A stretch of DNA of 64,000 nt. It comes from Planctomycetota bacterium (lineage in GTDB: Bacteria > Planctomycetota > Phycisphaerae > UBA1845 > UTPLA1). Where the stretch lies: positions 1 to 64,000 of the forward strand of contig JACRIM010000028.1 of assembly GCA_016235815.1 (NCBI GenBank). The letters run 5' to 3'. The position numbers and the translations under genes are program-made. Each line of letters starts with the position of its first letter. Position 1 is the stretch's first letter. The notes under the pieces are model-generated. The model made no database searches, was not told the DNA's origin, and saw nothing but the letters and a program-made list of their open reading frames with translations. Below, in pieces: positions 47,432-54,953 of the stretch.

Positions 47432-47692
47432 GAACTCACACGATCGTCGCGTTTCGAGATGTGCGAGGCTGACAGGACGTTCCCCCATATGACACGCTGC
47501 GTGCCACATGCCGGACCGGTGACGTCGAATTGTTAACGCTCGCATTCCAACCCATGACCAATGCGAGGATTACGCGAGGTGGTGAATAAAGCTCACATGG
47601 GGTCGCCGAATGGGAAGGAACCCCGTGTGGGGGAATAGTGCCCAAAATTAGGGTGGGAACCATGCGCAATCAGCACCCACTTTTCGACGACT

Positions 47693-48202
47693 TCAGGTTG
47701 TCGGCGGAGTTGGAGGGGCCGGCGGCGGGGTGGTCGGCGGGGCGATGGGTCGCGGCTTGACCACCACGGCGTCCCCTTGGGCCGTGCATTTGCCTGAGCC
47801 GGTACGCTGCTGCGAAAGGTTGATGATGGCGTTGGCACCCAGGCGACCGGCGGCGGCCTTTAGCCCGGTGACCGCCTCCTTGGGTGTGCGATAGCCCTCG
47901 ACGAAGACGGCCTCGACCTGGCGAAGGACGTCGTAGCCGGCGATGCGATTTGTTGAGCTGGTTGCATCAATTAGCCCTGCGGCCTTGCGATCGGCCTCCA
48001 GGTCGGCGTCGGATTTGCCGGAGAACTTGGCGAGTCGCGGGTGCAGGGGGGCCGGCGCTCGCCAGCGACGTATCGCCATGAACATGCGCTGCACGAGGAT
48101 CAGCCCGAACAGCACGAACACGGCGATGATGATCCAGTCGCGATACTCGGCGAGCGTGTCGCCCCATGTCTGCGCCTGAGTTGTGGGAATCAGATCGTCC
48201 AT
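47693..48202 (-). CDS. Membrane-anchored protein with YbjQ-like domain
   Basis: This 169-residue protein starts MDDLIPTTQAQTWGDTL. It has one transmembrane helix (about 23-41, DWIIIAVFVLFGLILVQRMF). The C-terminal domain (about 85-150) resembles the YbjQ/DUF74 family: VEAVFVEGYRTPKEAVTGLKAAAGRLGANAIINLSQQR and AQGDAVVVKP align with the family's typical strand-helix ending GANAVI followed by a G-x-AVVV strand. A Pro-rich tail closes the protein. The longer upstream frame is rejected, since its codons do not look coding. The function of YbjQ-like pentamers is unknown. Downstream, after about 360 bases, is a strong terminator. Confidence 0.75.
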   Translation of the reverse strand: MDDLIPTTQAQTWGDTLAEYRDWIIIAVFVLFGLILVQRMFMAIRRWRAPAPLHPRLAKFSGKSDADLEADRKAAGLIDATSSTNRIAGYDVLRQVEAVFVEGYRTPKEAVTGLKAAAGRLGANAIINLSQQRTGSGKCTAQGDAVVVKPRPIAPPTTPPPAPPTPPTT

Positions 48203-48361
48203 GGCTGCATGATATCGCACGTTCCGCAAATGTCGGCGTGGCAGCCTGTCGCACGGTGTCCCCGCTTCGTGCGCAATAGTCCCCATTGAGCAGGCCCCAT
48301 ATGAACCGGACCGTGCGAGTCGTCTGAAACAGGCTGTTTCTCGGCTTTTTCCAAGAGTTGT

Positions 48362-48391
48362 TTGACTCCGGCGTGGATGGGTGCGTATCAA
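48362..48391 (+). promoter_or_regulatory. Candidate promoter of the tandem-hairpin RNA
   Basis: TTGACT (48362-48367), an 18-base spacer and TATCAA (48386-48391) precede the tandem hairpins at 48436-48591 on the same strand. The start would be near 48398. Confidence 0.4.
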
Positions 48392-48397
48392 TTGATT

Positions 48398-48600
48398 GGA
48401 AGACCGCGACTGCGTTGCAAGACACCACGGACAACCCCGCCCAATGGCGGGCCGTGACAGGAGTATGAGTAGCCCCCCAAACGGTTGGGCGCCCAGCCCA
48501 ACCCTTTATGCCCCGCTGCGGCCGAGCGCCCACTCGGCCGCAACTAAATGGCGCTGCGTCCGCTCACCCTTTGCGAGTCGCAGCGCCATTTCATTTTTTA
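48398..48600 (+). ncRNA. Candidate small RNA with tandem hairpins and a repeated loop
   Basis: This stretch of about 200 bases lacks a credible gene. It contains CCCGCC-CAAT-GGCGGG (48436-48451), GGTTGGGC-GCCCA-GCCCAACC (48483-48503), a perfect 10-bp stem TGCGGCCGAG/CTCGGCCGCA with loop CGCCCA (48517-48542), and a 13-bp stem AAATGGCGCTGCG/CGCAGCGCCATTT (48546-48591) followed by CATTTTTT. CGCCCA recurs in the first (mostly stem), second and third hairpins. The last element is an intrinsic terminator for the plus strand only. No known family was recognised. Confidence 0.5.
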
Positions 48601-48975
48601 CCGGTATGAAATTCGACGCCTTCGTGTGCCATGCCCGCGGCCTTTTTTCGGGCGGAGCGCGGCCGAGAATGCAGGGCAATGCTGTCCCGCGATGCGTTGG
48701 ATTCGTATGGTTGATCGTGAGCGTTCGCGGATTGCGCGTGCGCGGACAACGGGGGAGCGGGGGATCAGGGGAACGGGAAGGCCGAGAGGGGCCAAGGGTT
48801 TGAGGGGCCGAGGGTCTGAGTGGAGGAAGTTGTTGCTTTGCAACGTCTGATGCGAGAAAAAAAGTACCCCCCCAAAAAAGTGCGAAAAACCGTTTTACCA
48901 CGCACAAAAGCGCACAAAGCGTTTGCGCGGTTTTTGTGCCGGGCTGAGGCTGAGTGAGGGGAGAGGATTCCCCGA
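48601..48975. other. Gene-poor region with a two-way terminator-like palindrome
   Basis: No credible gene is seen. The stretch is purine-rich around 48750-48830. AAAAACCG (48885-48892) pairs with CGGTTTTT (48928-48935), with near-repeats of CGCACAAAGCG between them. The palindrome could end transcripts from both sides. All open frames here lack codon periodicity resembling that of neighbours. Confidence 0.4.
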
Positions 48976-49197
48976 GAGATTGGGTGCGAGAAAGGATTGT
49001 CTCCAAGGCGACTCGACGACTCGCACCAGCGAGATTGGGTGCGAGAAAGGATTGTCTCCAAGGCGACTCGACGACTCGCACCAGCGATTTTTGGATGGAA
49101 CCGCAGATTGCGCGGATTGACGCCGATTGCGATTGGGCGAGAAAACCGCTGGCACACGTGGCTTGGGGCTTGGGGCGTTGCTGTTAAGCGCAACCAT
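48895..49197 (-). other. Repeat-derived open frame with strong translation signals
   Basis: A minus-strand frame of 100 codons starts at ATG 49197, preceded by AAAGGAGGAG at ideal spacing and by TTGCCC-16 bases-TATATT further up (near 49256-49229). After the first 15 or so codons it runs through the 55-bp repeats (residues such as SSRLGDNPFSHPIS), so the rest is not ordinary protein. It may be the preserved 5' end of a gene whose body was replaced by repeats. Confidence 0.25.
48976..49085. repeat. Two perfect 55-bp tandem repeats, each with an internal palindrome
   Basis: The units 48976-49030 and 49031-49085 are identical. Each contains GGTGCGAG near its start and CTCGCACC near its end, an 8-bp inverted repeat around a 29-base centre. 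The two copies have no differences, which implies recent duplication or conversion. No spacer array or Cas gene is present. Confidence 0.9.
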
Positions 49198-49270
49198 GGA
49201 TCTCCTCCTTTGGAGCGATACCTAACTGCTACCTAACAAATATAGCACGTGGGCCGGCGGGGGCAAGGGG

Positions 49271-49305
49271 AAAAGTCGAAAAGTCGAAAAATCGAAACGT
49301 CGAAA
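49271..49305. repeat. Short tandem repeat of TCGAAA units
   Basis: Four imperfect copies of (G)TCGAAA(AA), 7 to 9 bases each, lie in succession. This is a simple repeat in a gene-free stretch. Confidence 0.8.
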
Positions 49306-49368
49306 TTGGGCTAAGTCGCGGCCCGGTCGTGGGTTGGGGTGAGTTGGAAATGTTTTCACCAGAAGCTG

Positions 49369-49745
49369 ATTCCGTCGCCCCTCCGGGGCTTGGTTTCCTT
49401 TTTCATCAATACCACTGGCTCGCGCCAGTGGCTACATTCCGGTGCCCCTGTCGGGGCGACAATCGAAACTCGGGACTGGGGCAATTATTCTTGACGTGCC
49501 GACTATGGAATTGTTCCTGTTCCAAATAGTCCGGTTGGAATTGTAATCGACCCAATATCATTCCGTCGCCCCTTCGGGGCTTGGTTGTTTGCGCGACTTC
49601 ATTCCACGGGCTGGCGCCTGTGGCTACGATCCATCGCCGCTGCTGGGGCTGGTATGGGGCCTGTGACGGATCCAGCGCGATGTCGAATCGCAAAAGGTTG
49701 TGCGTCGGTGGCTACATTCCGGTGCCCCGTTCGGGGCAACAGTAT
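49369..49745. repeat. Cluster of REP-like palindromic elements
   Basis: Imperfect copies of a composite element occur here. ATTCCGTCGCCCC-TTC-GGGGCTTGG appears at 49369 and 49560, 190 bases apart. CCACTGGC-TCGC-GCCAGTGG (49412-49431) and a diverged copy (49602-49621) are both followed by GGCTAC. ATTCCGGTGCCCC with a GGGGC partner occurs near 49435 and 49710. Each part is a small GC hairpin. Their order is kept between copies, which suggests a mobile or conversion-prone intergenic unit. No gene is present. Confidence 0.8.
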
Positions 49746-49861
49746 GCGGTCGGTGATGAGATCGGACAGTAGAATCACCGGGGTTTTGTCGTGATGCGAG
49801 TTCAGATTGATTGAAGGGGGTGGGTTGAGTTACGCTATTTGCCATGATTCAAGGAGCACTC

Positions 49862-50317
49862 ATGAACGGCATCCGAACCATTTCGCGAGATCGTACGGCC
49901 GTCGAGGTGTCGTTGTTGATCCTTCGCGTCGTTGTCGGGATTATCTTTGCGGCCCACGGTTCGCAGAAGCTCTTCGGGGCTTTTGGCGGGAAGGGCCTTT
50001 CCAAGACGGTGGAGATGATGGGGACGATGGGCTATCCGGTGACCATTGGCGAATTCTTCGGCGGACTCGGGCTTGTTGTCGGGTTTCTGTGCCGGTTCTC
50101 GGCTGCGTCGTTGATCGTGATCATGATCGGCGCGATCGGCATGGTGCACGGTAAGAACGGATTCTTCTCACAGGGCGGCGGGTTTGAGTACAATCTCGCG
50201 CTCATCGGTTTGCTTGCTCCGATCATGATTGCAGGGCCGGGGTTTTTCGCGATTGGGCGCTTGCTGCCGCTGCCAAAATCGAAGACGACTGGTCGTGTGG
50301 TGGCAGTTTTGGAATAG
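49862..50317 (+). CDS. DoxX family membrane protein
   Basis: This 151-residue protein has four hydrophobic helices: LLILRVVVGIIFAAHGSQKLFG, FFGGLGLVVGFLCRFSAASLIVIMIGAIGMV, EYNLALIGLLAPIMIAGPG and the C-terminal segment. The H-G-x-QKLFG motif after helix 1 is the family hallmark. DoxX proteins are often linked to redox or sulfur metabolism, but most are uncharacterised. ATG 49862 is selected because AAGGAG lies 6 bases upstream; ATG 49844 has no site. The beta-propeller and MoaD-like genes follow on the same strand after 157 bases. Confidence 0.9.
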   Translation: MNGIRTISRDRTAVEVSLLILRVVVGIIFAAHGSQKLFGAFGGKGLSKTVEMMGTMGYPVTIGEFFGGLGLVVGFLCRFSAASLIVIMIGAIGMVHGKNGFFSQGGGFEYNLALIGLLAPIMIAGPGFFAIGRLLPLPKSKTTGRVVAVLE

Positions 50318-50385
50318 ACGATCCCACGTCGACGTGGAGGAACCGGTAGCGATTGCATGGGAACATTTGGTGCCTGTCAGGCGAT

Positions 50386-50405
50386 GGCAGGCAGGGACGC
50401 CTGCC
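50386..50405. repeat. Short intergenic palindrome (GGCAGGC/GCCTGCC)
   Basis: A 7-bp stem with a 6-base AGGGAC loop lies between doxX and the beta-propeller gene. It resembles the palindromes at 21035 and 63591 and could also end the doxX transcript, although no T run follows. Confidence 0.6.
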
Positions 50406-50474
50406 CCACTTAAACAGGCAGGGATGTCAGCTCCTCTCAAGCGCTAACAGCATCGAACAAGAAAGGGTCAAGAC

Positions 50475-51662
50475 ATGAGTGGCGTTCGTGTCCTTGTCGG
50501 CACCAAGAAAGGCGCGTTCATTCTTACGTCGGACGCCAAGCGGCAGAAGTGGGATGTATCCGGTCCACACTTTGCCGGTTGGGAGGTTTATCACCTCGCC
50601 GGTTCGCGCGTCGATCCGAATCGGCTCTACGCTTCGCAGACCAGCAGTTGGTTCGGCCAAGTCATTCAGCGCTCCGACGATGGCGGAAAAACCTGGCATC
50701 AGCCCGGCACGCCGCCGGGAGAGCCGACGACTACGCCGGACGGAATGCCGATGGGGGAGAGCAACAAGTTTGTCTATGACACGTCGCCCGTGACGGGAAA
50801 GCCGCTGACCACGCACATGTGGTATGACGGCAGCCAGCATCCGTGGGAGTTCAAACGCGTCTGGCATATTGAGCCTTCGCTGACCGATCCGGACACGGTC
50901 TATGCCGGCGTGGAAGACGCCGCGATTTTCCGCTCGACCGATGGCGGAAAAACCTGGCACGAACTGGCCGGTTTGCGCGGTCATGGGACCGGCCCGAAGT
51001 GGCAGCCGGGCGCGGGCGGAATGGGTTTGCACACGATCGTGCTCGATCCGAAGAATGCCGGCCGTATGTTTGTGGCGATTTCCGCGGCGGGCGTCTTTCG
51101 CACGGATGATGGCGGCAAGACGTGGGCGCCGAAGAATCGCGGGTTGACCTCCAAGTATCTGCCCGACCCGACGCCGGAGGTCGGGCACTGTGTGCACCGC
51201 ATCGCCATGCACCCTTCGCGGCCGAACGTGTTGTTCATGCAGTTGCACTGGAACGTGATGCGCACCGACGACGGCGGCGAGAATTGGCAGAAGGTCAGCG
51301 GCAATCTGCCCAGCGACTTCGGATTTCCGATCGACGTGCATGCTCATGAACCGAATACGGTTTATGTTGTGCCGATCCTGAGCGATTCGCTGCACTATCC
51401 GCCGGAGGGGAAGCTTCGCGTTTATCGCAGCCGCACCGGCGGGAACGAGTGGGAGCCGCTGACGAAGGGACTGCCGCAGAGCGACTGCTTTGTGAACGTG
51501 CTGCGCGATGCGATGTGCGTCGATTCACTCGATTCGTGCGGCGTGTATTTCGGAACCACCGGGGGGCAGGTGTATGCGTCGGCTGATAGCGGCGATTCGT
51601 GGAACGCGATCGTTCGCGATCTGCCGGCGGTGCTGTCGGTGGAAGTACAGACATTGGCATGA
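50475..51662 (+). CDS. BNR/Asp-box beta-propeller protein (sialidase-like fold)
   Basis: This 395-residue protein has no signal peptide and starts [20 protein letters not shown]. Five Asp boxes are visible: [48 protein letters not shown] and [11 protein letters not shown]. They mark a beta-propeller of the BNR or photosystem-assembly Ycf48-like kind. The catalytic Arg triad and Tyr/Glu pair of true sialidases are not evident, so the common label exo-sialidase should not be taken as activity. The stop codon overlaps the ATG of the MoaD-like gene (ATGA), implying a tight functional link with a sulfur-carrier-type protein. Confidence 0.87.
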   Translation: MSGVRVLVGTKKGAFILTSDAKRQKWDVSGPHFAGWEVYHLAGSRVDPNRLYASQTSSWFGQVIQRSDDGGKTWHQPGTPPGEPTTTPDGMPMGESNKFVYDTSPVTGKPLTTHMWYDGSQHPWEFKRVWHIEPSLTDPDTVYAGVEDAAIFRSTDGGKTWHELAGLRGHGTGPKWQPGAGGMGLHTIVLDPKNAGRMFVAISAAGVFRTDDGGKTWAPKNRGLTSKYLPDPTPEVGHCVHRIAMHPSRPNVLFMQLHWNVMRTDDGGENWQKVSGNLPSDFGFPIDVHAHEPNTVYVVPILSDSLHYPPEGKLRVYRSRTGGNEWEPLTKGLPQSDCFVNVLRDAMCVDSLDSCGVYFGTTGGQVYASADSGDSWNAIVRDLPAVLSVEVQTLA

Positions 51663-51955
51663 TTCGAATTGTGCTGCCATTTCATTTGCGCACTCTGGCG
51701 CATGCGACCGGCGAGATCGAACTCGCCGTTGAGGAGACGCCGACTCAGCGCTCGATCCTCGATGCGCTGGAGGCCCGCTATCCCATGCTGCGTGGGACGA
51801 TCCGCGACCACGCGACGAAGGCTCGTCGGCCGTTTATTCGGTTCTTTGCGTGCCAAAAGGATCTGTCGCACGAATCGCCTGATGCGCCGTTGCCGGATGA
51901 GGTTGTCAGCGGGGTTGAGCCGTTTATGGTTGTGGGGGCGATTGCGGGAGGATAG
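51659..51955 (+). CDS. MoaD/ThiS-like ubiquitin-fold protein ending in Gly-Gly
   Basis: This 98-residue protein begins [26 protein letters not shown], the first strands of the MoaD/ThiS beta-grasp fold. It continues with the helix [18 protein letters not shown] and ends [10 protein letters not shown]. The terminal Gly-Gly is the residue pair that is adenylated and thiocarboxylated in sulfur carriers. It is somewhat longer than MoaD (about 80 residues), with an inserted loop ([15 protein letters not shown]). The start ATG overlaps the stop codon of the beta-propeller gene. No moaE, thiG, moeB or other sulfur-transfer gene is nearby, so its acceptor is unknown. Confidence 0.88.
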   Translation: MIRIVLPFHLRTLAHATGEIELAVEETPTQRSILDALEARYPMLRGTIRDHATKARRPFIRFFACQKDLSHESPDAPLPDEVVSGVEPFMVVGAIAGG

Positions 51956-52086
51956 GGCAGGGGGATGGCTAGGCGGGGTGATTAGGCAGTAGGGCGATAG
52001 GAGTTGGATGACGCATGTTCTGAAATGCACTGCGTCACTGACACCTTTTCTGTTCCTCCCTCAGGTGATGAGGTTGCGCGACATGC

Positions 52087-52106
52087 CACAAGGCTGGCGC
52101 CTTGTG
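52087..52106. repeat. Short intergenic palindrome (CACAAGGC/GCCTTGTG)
   Basis: An 8-bp stem with a TGGC loop lies in the convergent gap between the MoaD-like gene and the Gly-rich gene. Its flank GCCACAAGGC is close in design to the CACAGG palindrome at 63591. Confidence 0.6.
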
Positions 52107-52142
52107 CTCGGATTGTGGCGCGCGATCAACTCGCATTCCGCG

Positions 52143-54053
52143 CTAGAGTTGCAGCAGCAGATTCACATACAACTGCATATCCGCACCATTCACCAGTCCA
52201 TCGCGATTGAGGTCGCAAAGGCAGATGTGGTTCGGGTCGAGGTCGCTGCCGAGCAGGATTGGCACGATGTCGGGGACGACCAGCACGAGGGCGACGCCGT
52301 CGCGGGTGTGGCCGAGGGCATCGGTTGAGCGGATGGGGAATGTTGTGTAGCCCGCGAAGCCGGCGTTTGGCGTGAAGCGGAATTGCTGACCGACCTGCTG
52401 CGGTGTGCCGTCGGGCGAGCCGCCGAGCAGGGTGTAGTTGATTGTGTCACCGATGTCGGAGTCTGCGGTGACTGGCGATTGAAGCTGGCTGATGAGTCCG
52501 TAGCGACAATAGAGTCGCACGTGCGTGGCCGTCGGTGTTTGGTCAACGACGATGGGTGAAAGCGGTACTCGAGTGAACTGGCCTGCGGAGATTCCGTTGC
52601 TGCCTGGGTTGGTGCCACTGACGCCGCCGAAGCCCGCGGAGCCGGTTGCGAATCCGCTGCCGCCCAGGTTTACATAAGAGCCGCCGCCTTCGATGAGGAT
52701 TGCGATGGAGTTTCCACCGGCACCGCCGCCGCCGTTTCCGCCGCGGCCGCCAACGCCGCCGGAACCTCCGTTGCCGCCGGTGCCTACTTCACTTGGACAA
52801 ACCGTTCCACCCAGCCCCCCTGTCCCTCCGTTACCACCATCCCCTCCGGCACCGCCCACGCCGCCGTTGCCTGCGGCCGCCGCCTGAAACGTCGTGGCCA
52901 AAGCAGAGGCTTGGCCGCCTTGAATCAGAATGCCATATGAGGAGCCGCCCGACGTACCACCGGTACCGGGAGTTCCTGCAAGCCCGCCCGCGCCGCCACC
53001 TCCACCACCGTTGCCGGGTCCGGGGCCGCAAAAGACGCAACTCTGCCCGCCACCACCACCGCCGCCGCCGCCACCTTTGCCGTTTGTTGCAGCGCCGCCG
53101 TCGCCTCCGATTCCGTAGAATTGTGCGCCGCCGGCTCCGTGCGTGCCATCAATACCTGAGGCGCCGACTGCGCCGTTGATTCCGTCACCGCCCGGATCGC
53201 CGGGGGAACCTCCGGGTCCACCTGAGGCACCACCGGAACCGGCTGTACCCGGTGCCCCCGGATTACCTGATGCGCCGCCGCTACCACCGTTTCCACCCGG
53301 CGCGGCACCGGCGCCTCCGAGGCCTCCGGCGCCAGGGCTTGCGGGATTATCACACGCCCCCGGTCCGCCGTTGTTGCCGGCGAGTCCGGCATTGCCGGGG
53401 ACACCGTTTGTTCCCGAGATGCCGACGAGGGTAAATCCTCCGAGAACCTGGCAGCGATTCAGCCTGAGCATGCCTGCGGCATTGTTGCGGGAGACCAGGC
53501 CCACCGTGACTTCACGTGTGGACGGCGCGTTTCGTGCAGTAATGGTCAGCCGGTCGAGGTTGGTGGCCGTGGTGAAGTTGCTGGCGAACGAGGTTTGTCG
53601 GTCGCCGCGGATGCGCGAGACGTTGACGTTGTTTCGCGCCCATCCGGCGGTCGCGTCGTAGCCGCCGTAGACGCTGACGCCGTCGAGGAAGACGACGGTC
53701 TCGTCAAAGTTGCCGGCGGAAACATAAACGGCGCGGGGTGGCGTGAACGACTTCGCGGCGGCGATGGCTGCGCCGATGGTACGCATGGGGAGTTCGATGA
53801 TGCCGGGGTTGGAGTCGCTGCCGGTGAGGGCGACGAAGATCGGCCCGCAACGCATGCCGTCGATGCCGTCGCCGTTGGTGTCGGTGAAGGCGTCGTCAGG
53901 GATATCGGTCTGTGCCGGCGGTGCGGCGAGATTGCAGCAGTCGGCCACGGCGTGGGTGGGCCGTGCTGCGGCGACCGGGGCGATGAGAATCAGTATCAAG
54001 AAGCGGCGGGTAAACCCGATCCTGCGAGCGGCGATTGGTCGTGAGAGTGGCAA
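52143..54053 (-). CDS. Exported Gly-rich repeat protein with dockerin end
   Basis: This 636-residue protein starts at TTG 54053 after GGAGA. A signal peptide (LILILIAPVAAARPTHA) is followed by a pectin-lyase-like or DUF1565-like opening (GPIFVALTGSDSNPGIIELPMRTIGAAIAAAKSF, then VYVSAGNFDETVVFLDGVSVYGGYD), usual for right-handed beta-helix proteins. About residues 215-480 are extremely Gly-rich, in GGxG and GxPG patterns resembling PE-PGRS or collagen-like low-complexity domains. A cadherin-like segment (GDTINYTLLGGSPDGTPQQVG) and a dockerin end (CDLNRDGLVNGADMQLYVNLL) close the protein. The very GC-rich repeat gives long false frames on the other strand. Likely a surface or matrix protein. 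Confidence 0.87.
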   Translation of the reverse strand: MPLSRPIAARRIGFTRRFLILILIAPVAAARPTHAVADCCNLAAPPAQTDIPDDAFTDTNGDGIDGMRCGPIFVALTGSDSNPGIIELPMRTIGAAIAAAKSFTPPRAVYVSAGNFDETVVFLDGVSVYGGYDATAGWARNNVNVSRIRGDRQTSFASNFTTATNLDRLTITARNAPSTREVTVGLVSRNNAAGMLRLNRCQVLGGFTLVGISGTNGVPGNAGLAGNNGGPGACDNPASPGAGGLGGAGAAPGGNGGSGGASGNPGAPGTAGSGGASGGPGGSPGDPGGDGINGAVGASGIDGTHGAGGAQFYGIGGDGGAATNGKGGGGGGGGGGQSCVFCGPGPGNGGGGGGAGGLAGTPGTGGTSGGSSYGILIQGGQASALATTFQAAAAGNGGVGGAGGDGGNGGTGGLGGTVCPSEVGTGGNGGSGGVGGRGGNGGGGAGGNSIAILIEGGGSYVNLGGSGFATGSAGFGGVSGTNPGSNGISAGQFTRVPLSPIVVDQTPTATHVRLYCRYGLISQLQSPVTADSDIGDTINYTLLGGSPDGTPQQVGQQFRFTPNAGFAGYTTFPIRSTDALGHTRDGVALVLVVPDIVPILLGSDLDPNHICLCDLNRDGLVNGADMQLYVNLLLQL

Positions 54054-54305
54054 GTGGATCTCCCGGAAAAGGTGTTGGCGGATTTAAGCAACCAGTGTAA
54101 ACGATCGGGCCACTCGGATTCAAAAGGCAGGGGCGTGAAATGGCCGGAAATCAGTGAGAAATTGGGGTGTGGCGAGGCGTGTGGCCGCGAATTGACGTGT
54201 TTTTCCGGGGATTGGAAGTTAGTGGTAATTGTGTCGCAGTCGGCTGGGCGGTGAGAAATCGAGTCCGACCGTCTCTACAATTCGCAGGGGACGAGTCGCA
54301 ATGCC

Positions 54306-54755
54306 ATGAGTGCGAATGCCTCACCAAATCCGGGAGTGCTCGGGCCAGCGTTTTGTGCCCGCTTTCGAGGGGTTTGCGCCGAGTGCCCGGAGAATCGGCG
54401 ATCGGCGTTGGAATCGAGTCCAGCATCGCAGGTCGTCGCGTCACTTCCGCCGTTTGCTGATCTGGCCATTGCGGCATTGGCGCGCTGCGTCAAGCTTACG
54501 CGTCGCGAGTGCGATGTTCTTACGCTTTGTTGCAGCGGCCTGAAGAACCTGAGCATTGCTCATTCGCTCGGGGTTTCGACGTCGGCGGTTCGGCGTCACC
54601 TTCGCAACCTCCACGAGAAGACGAACACGTCGGACAAGTCGGAGTTGATTCTCAATCTCTGGCACGCGTCGCGCATGTGCGTGGAGATGAAACGTGTGCA
54701 TCAGGGCACATCCTCGCGCCGATCGAATCGTCGGCGCGCGTCGGCGGTGCGATAA
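54306..54755 (+). CDS. LuxR-type helix-turn-helix regulator
   Basis: This 149-residue protein carries a LuxR C-terminal DNA-binding domain at about residues 64-120: LTRRECDVLTLCCSGLKNLSIAHSLGVSTSAVRRHLRNLHEKTNTSDKSELIL, with the usual LT-x-RE start and G-x-S-x-x-x-V-x-x-H-L helix. The 60 N-terminal residues are too short for a receiver domain and contain a Cys pair (CARFRGVCAEC). The C-terminus is Arg-rich. No cognate kinase is adjacent. It is followed by a dockerin gene on the same strand, a possible target. No good Shine-Dalgarno precedes the ATG, so the start is uncertain. Confidence 0.78.
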   Translation: MSANASPNPGVLGPAFCARFRGVCAECPENRRSALESSPASQVVASLPPFADLAIAALARCVKLTRRECDVLTLCCSGLKNLSIAHSLGVSTSAVRRHLRNLHEKTNTSDKSELILNLWHASRMCVEMKRVHQGTSSRRSNRRRASAVR

Positions 54756-54953
54756 TCCATTTCGCGGCACAAGGTATCCATAGAGATACGTACCCAACTT
54801 CATCGAATCGTTGTAATTACGTGTCACTGCCCGGCATTCCGCAGTACACAACGGCGATTCGCAATCCATGTCACTCAAAACGAATCGACGATGAACACGT
54901 GACTTCGGGGGCGGGCACGCGACTTGCATAGTGCATCAACAGGAGTCACACCA

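Noticed and set aside
48976-49085. CRISPR array
   Set aside because: The two copies are directly adjacent with no unique spacer, and no cas gene is present.
50475-51662. True exo-sialidase activity for the Asp-box protein
   Set aside because: Asp boxes mark the propeller fold only. The Arg triad and other catalytic residues of sialidases are not evident, and there is no signal peptide.
52693-53661. Long plus-strand frames rich in Pro and Arg
   Set aside because: They are mirror images of the Gly-rich coding sequence on the minus strand, produced by its extreme GC bias.
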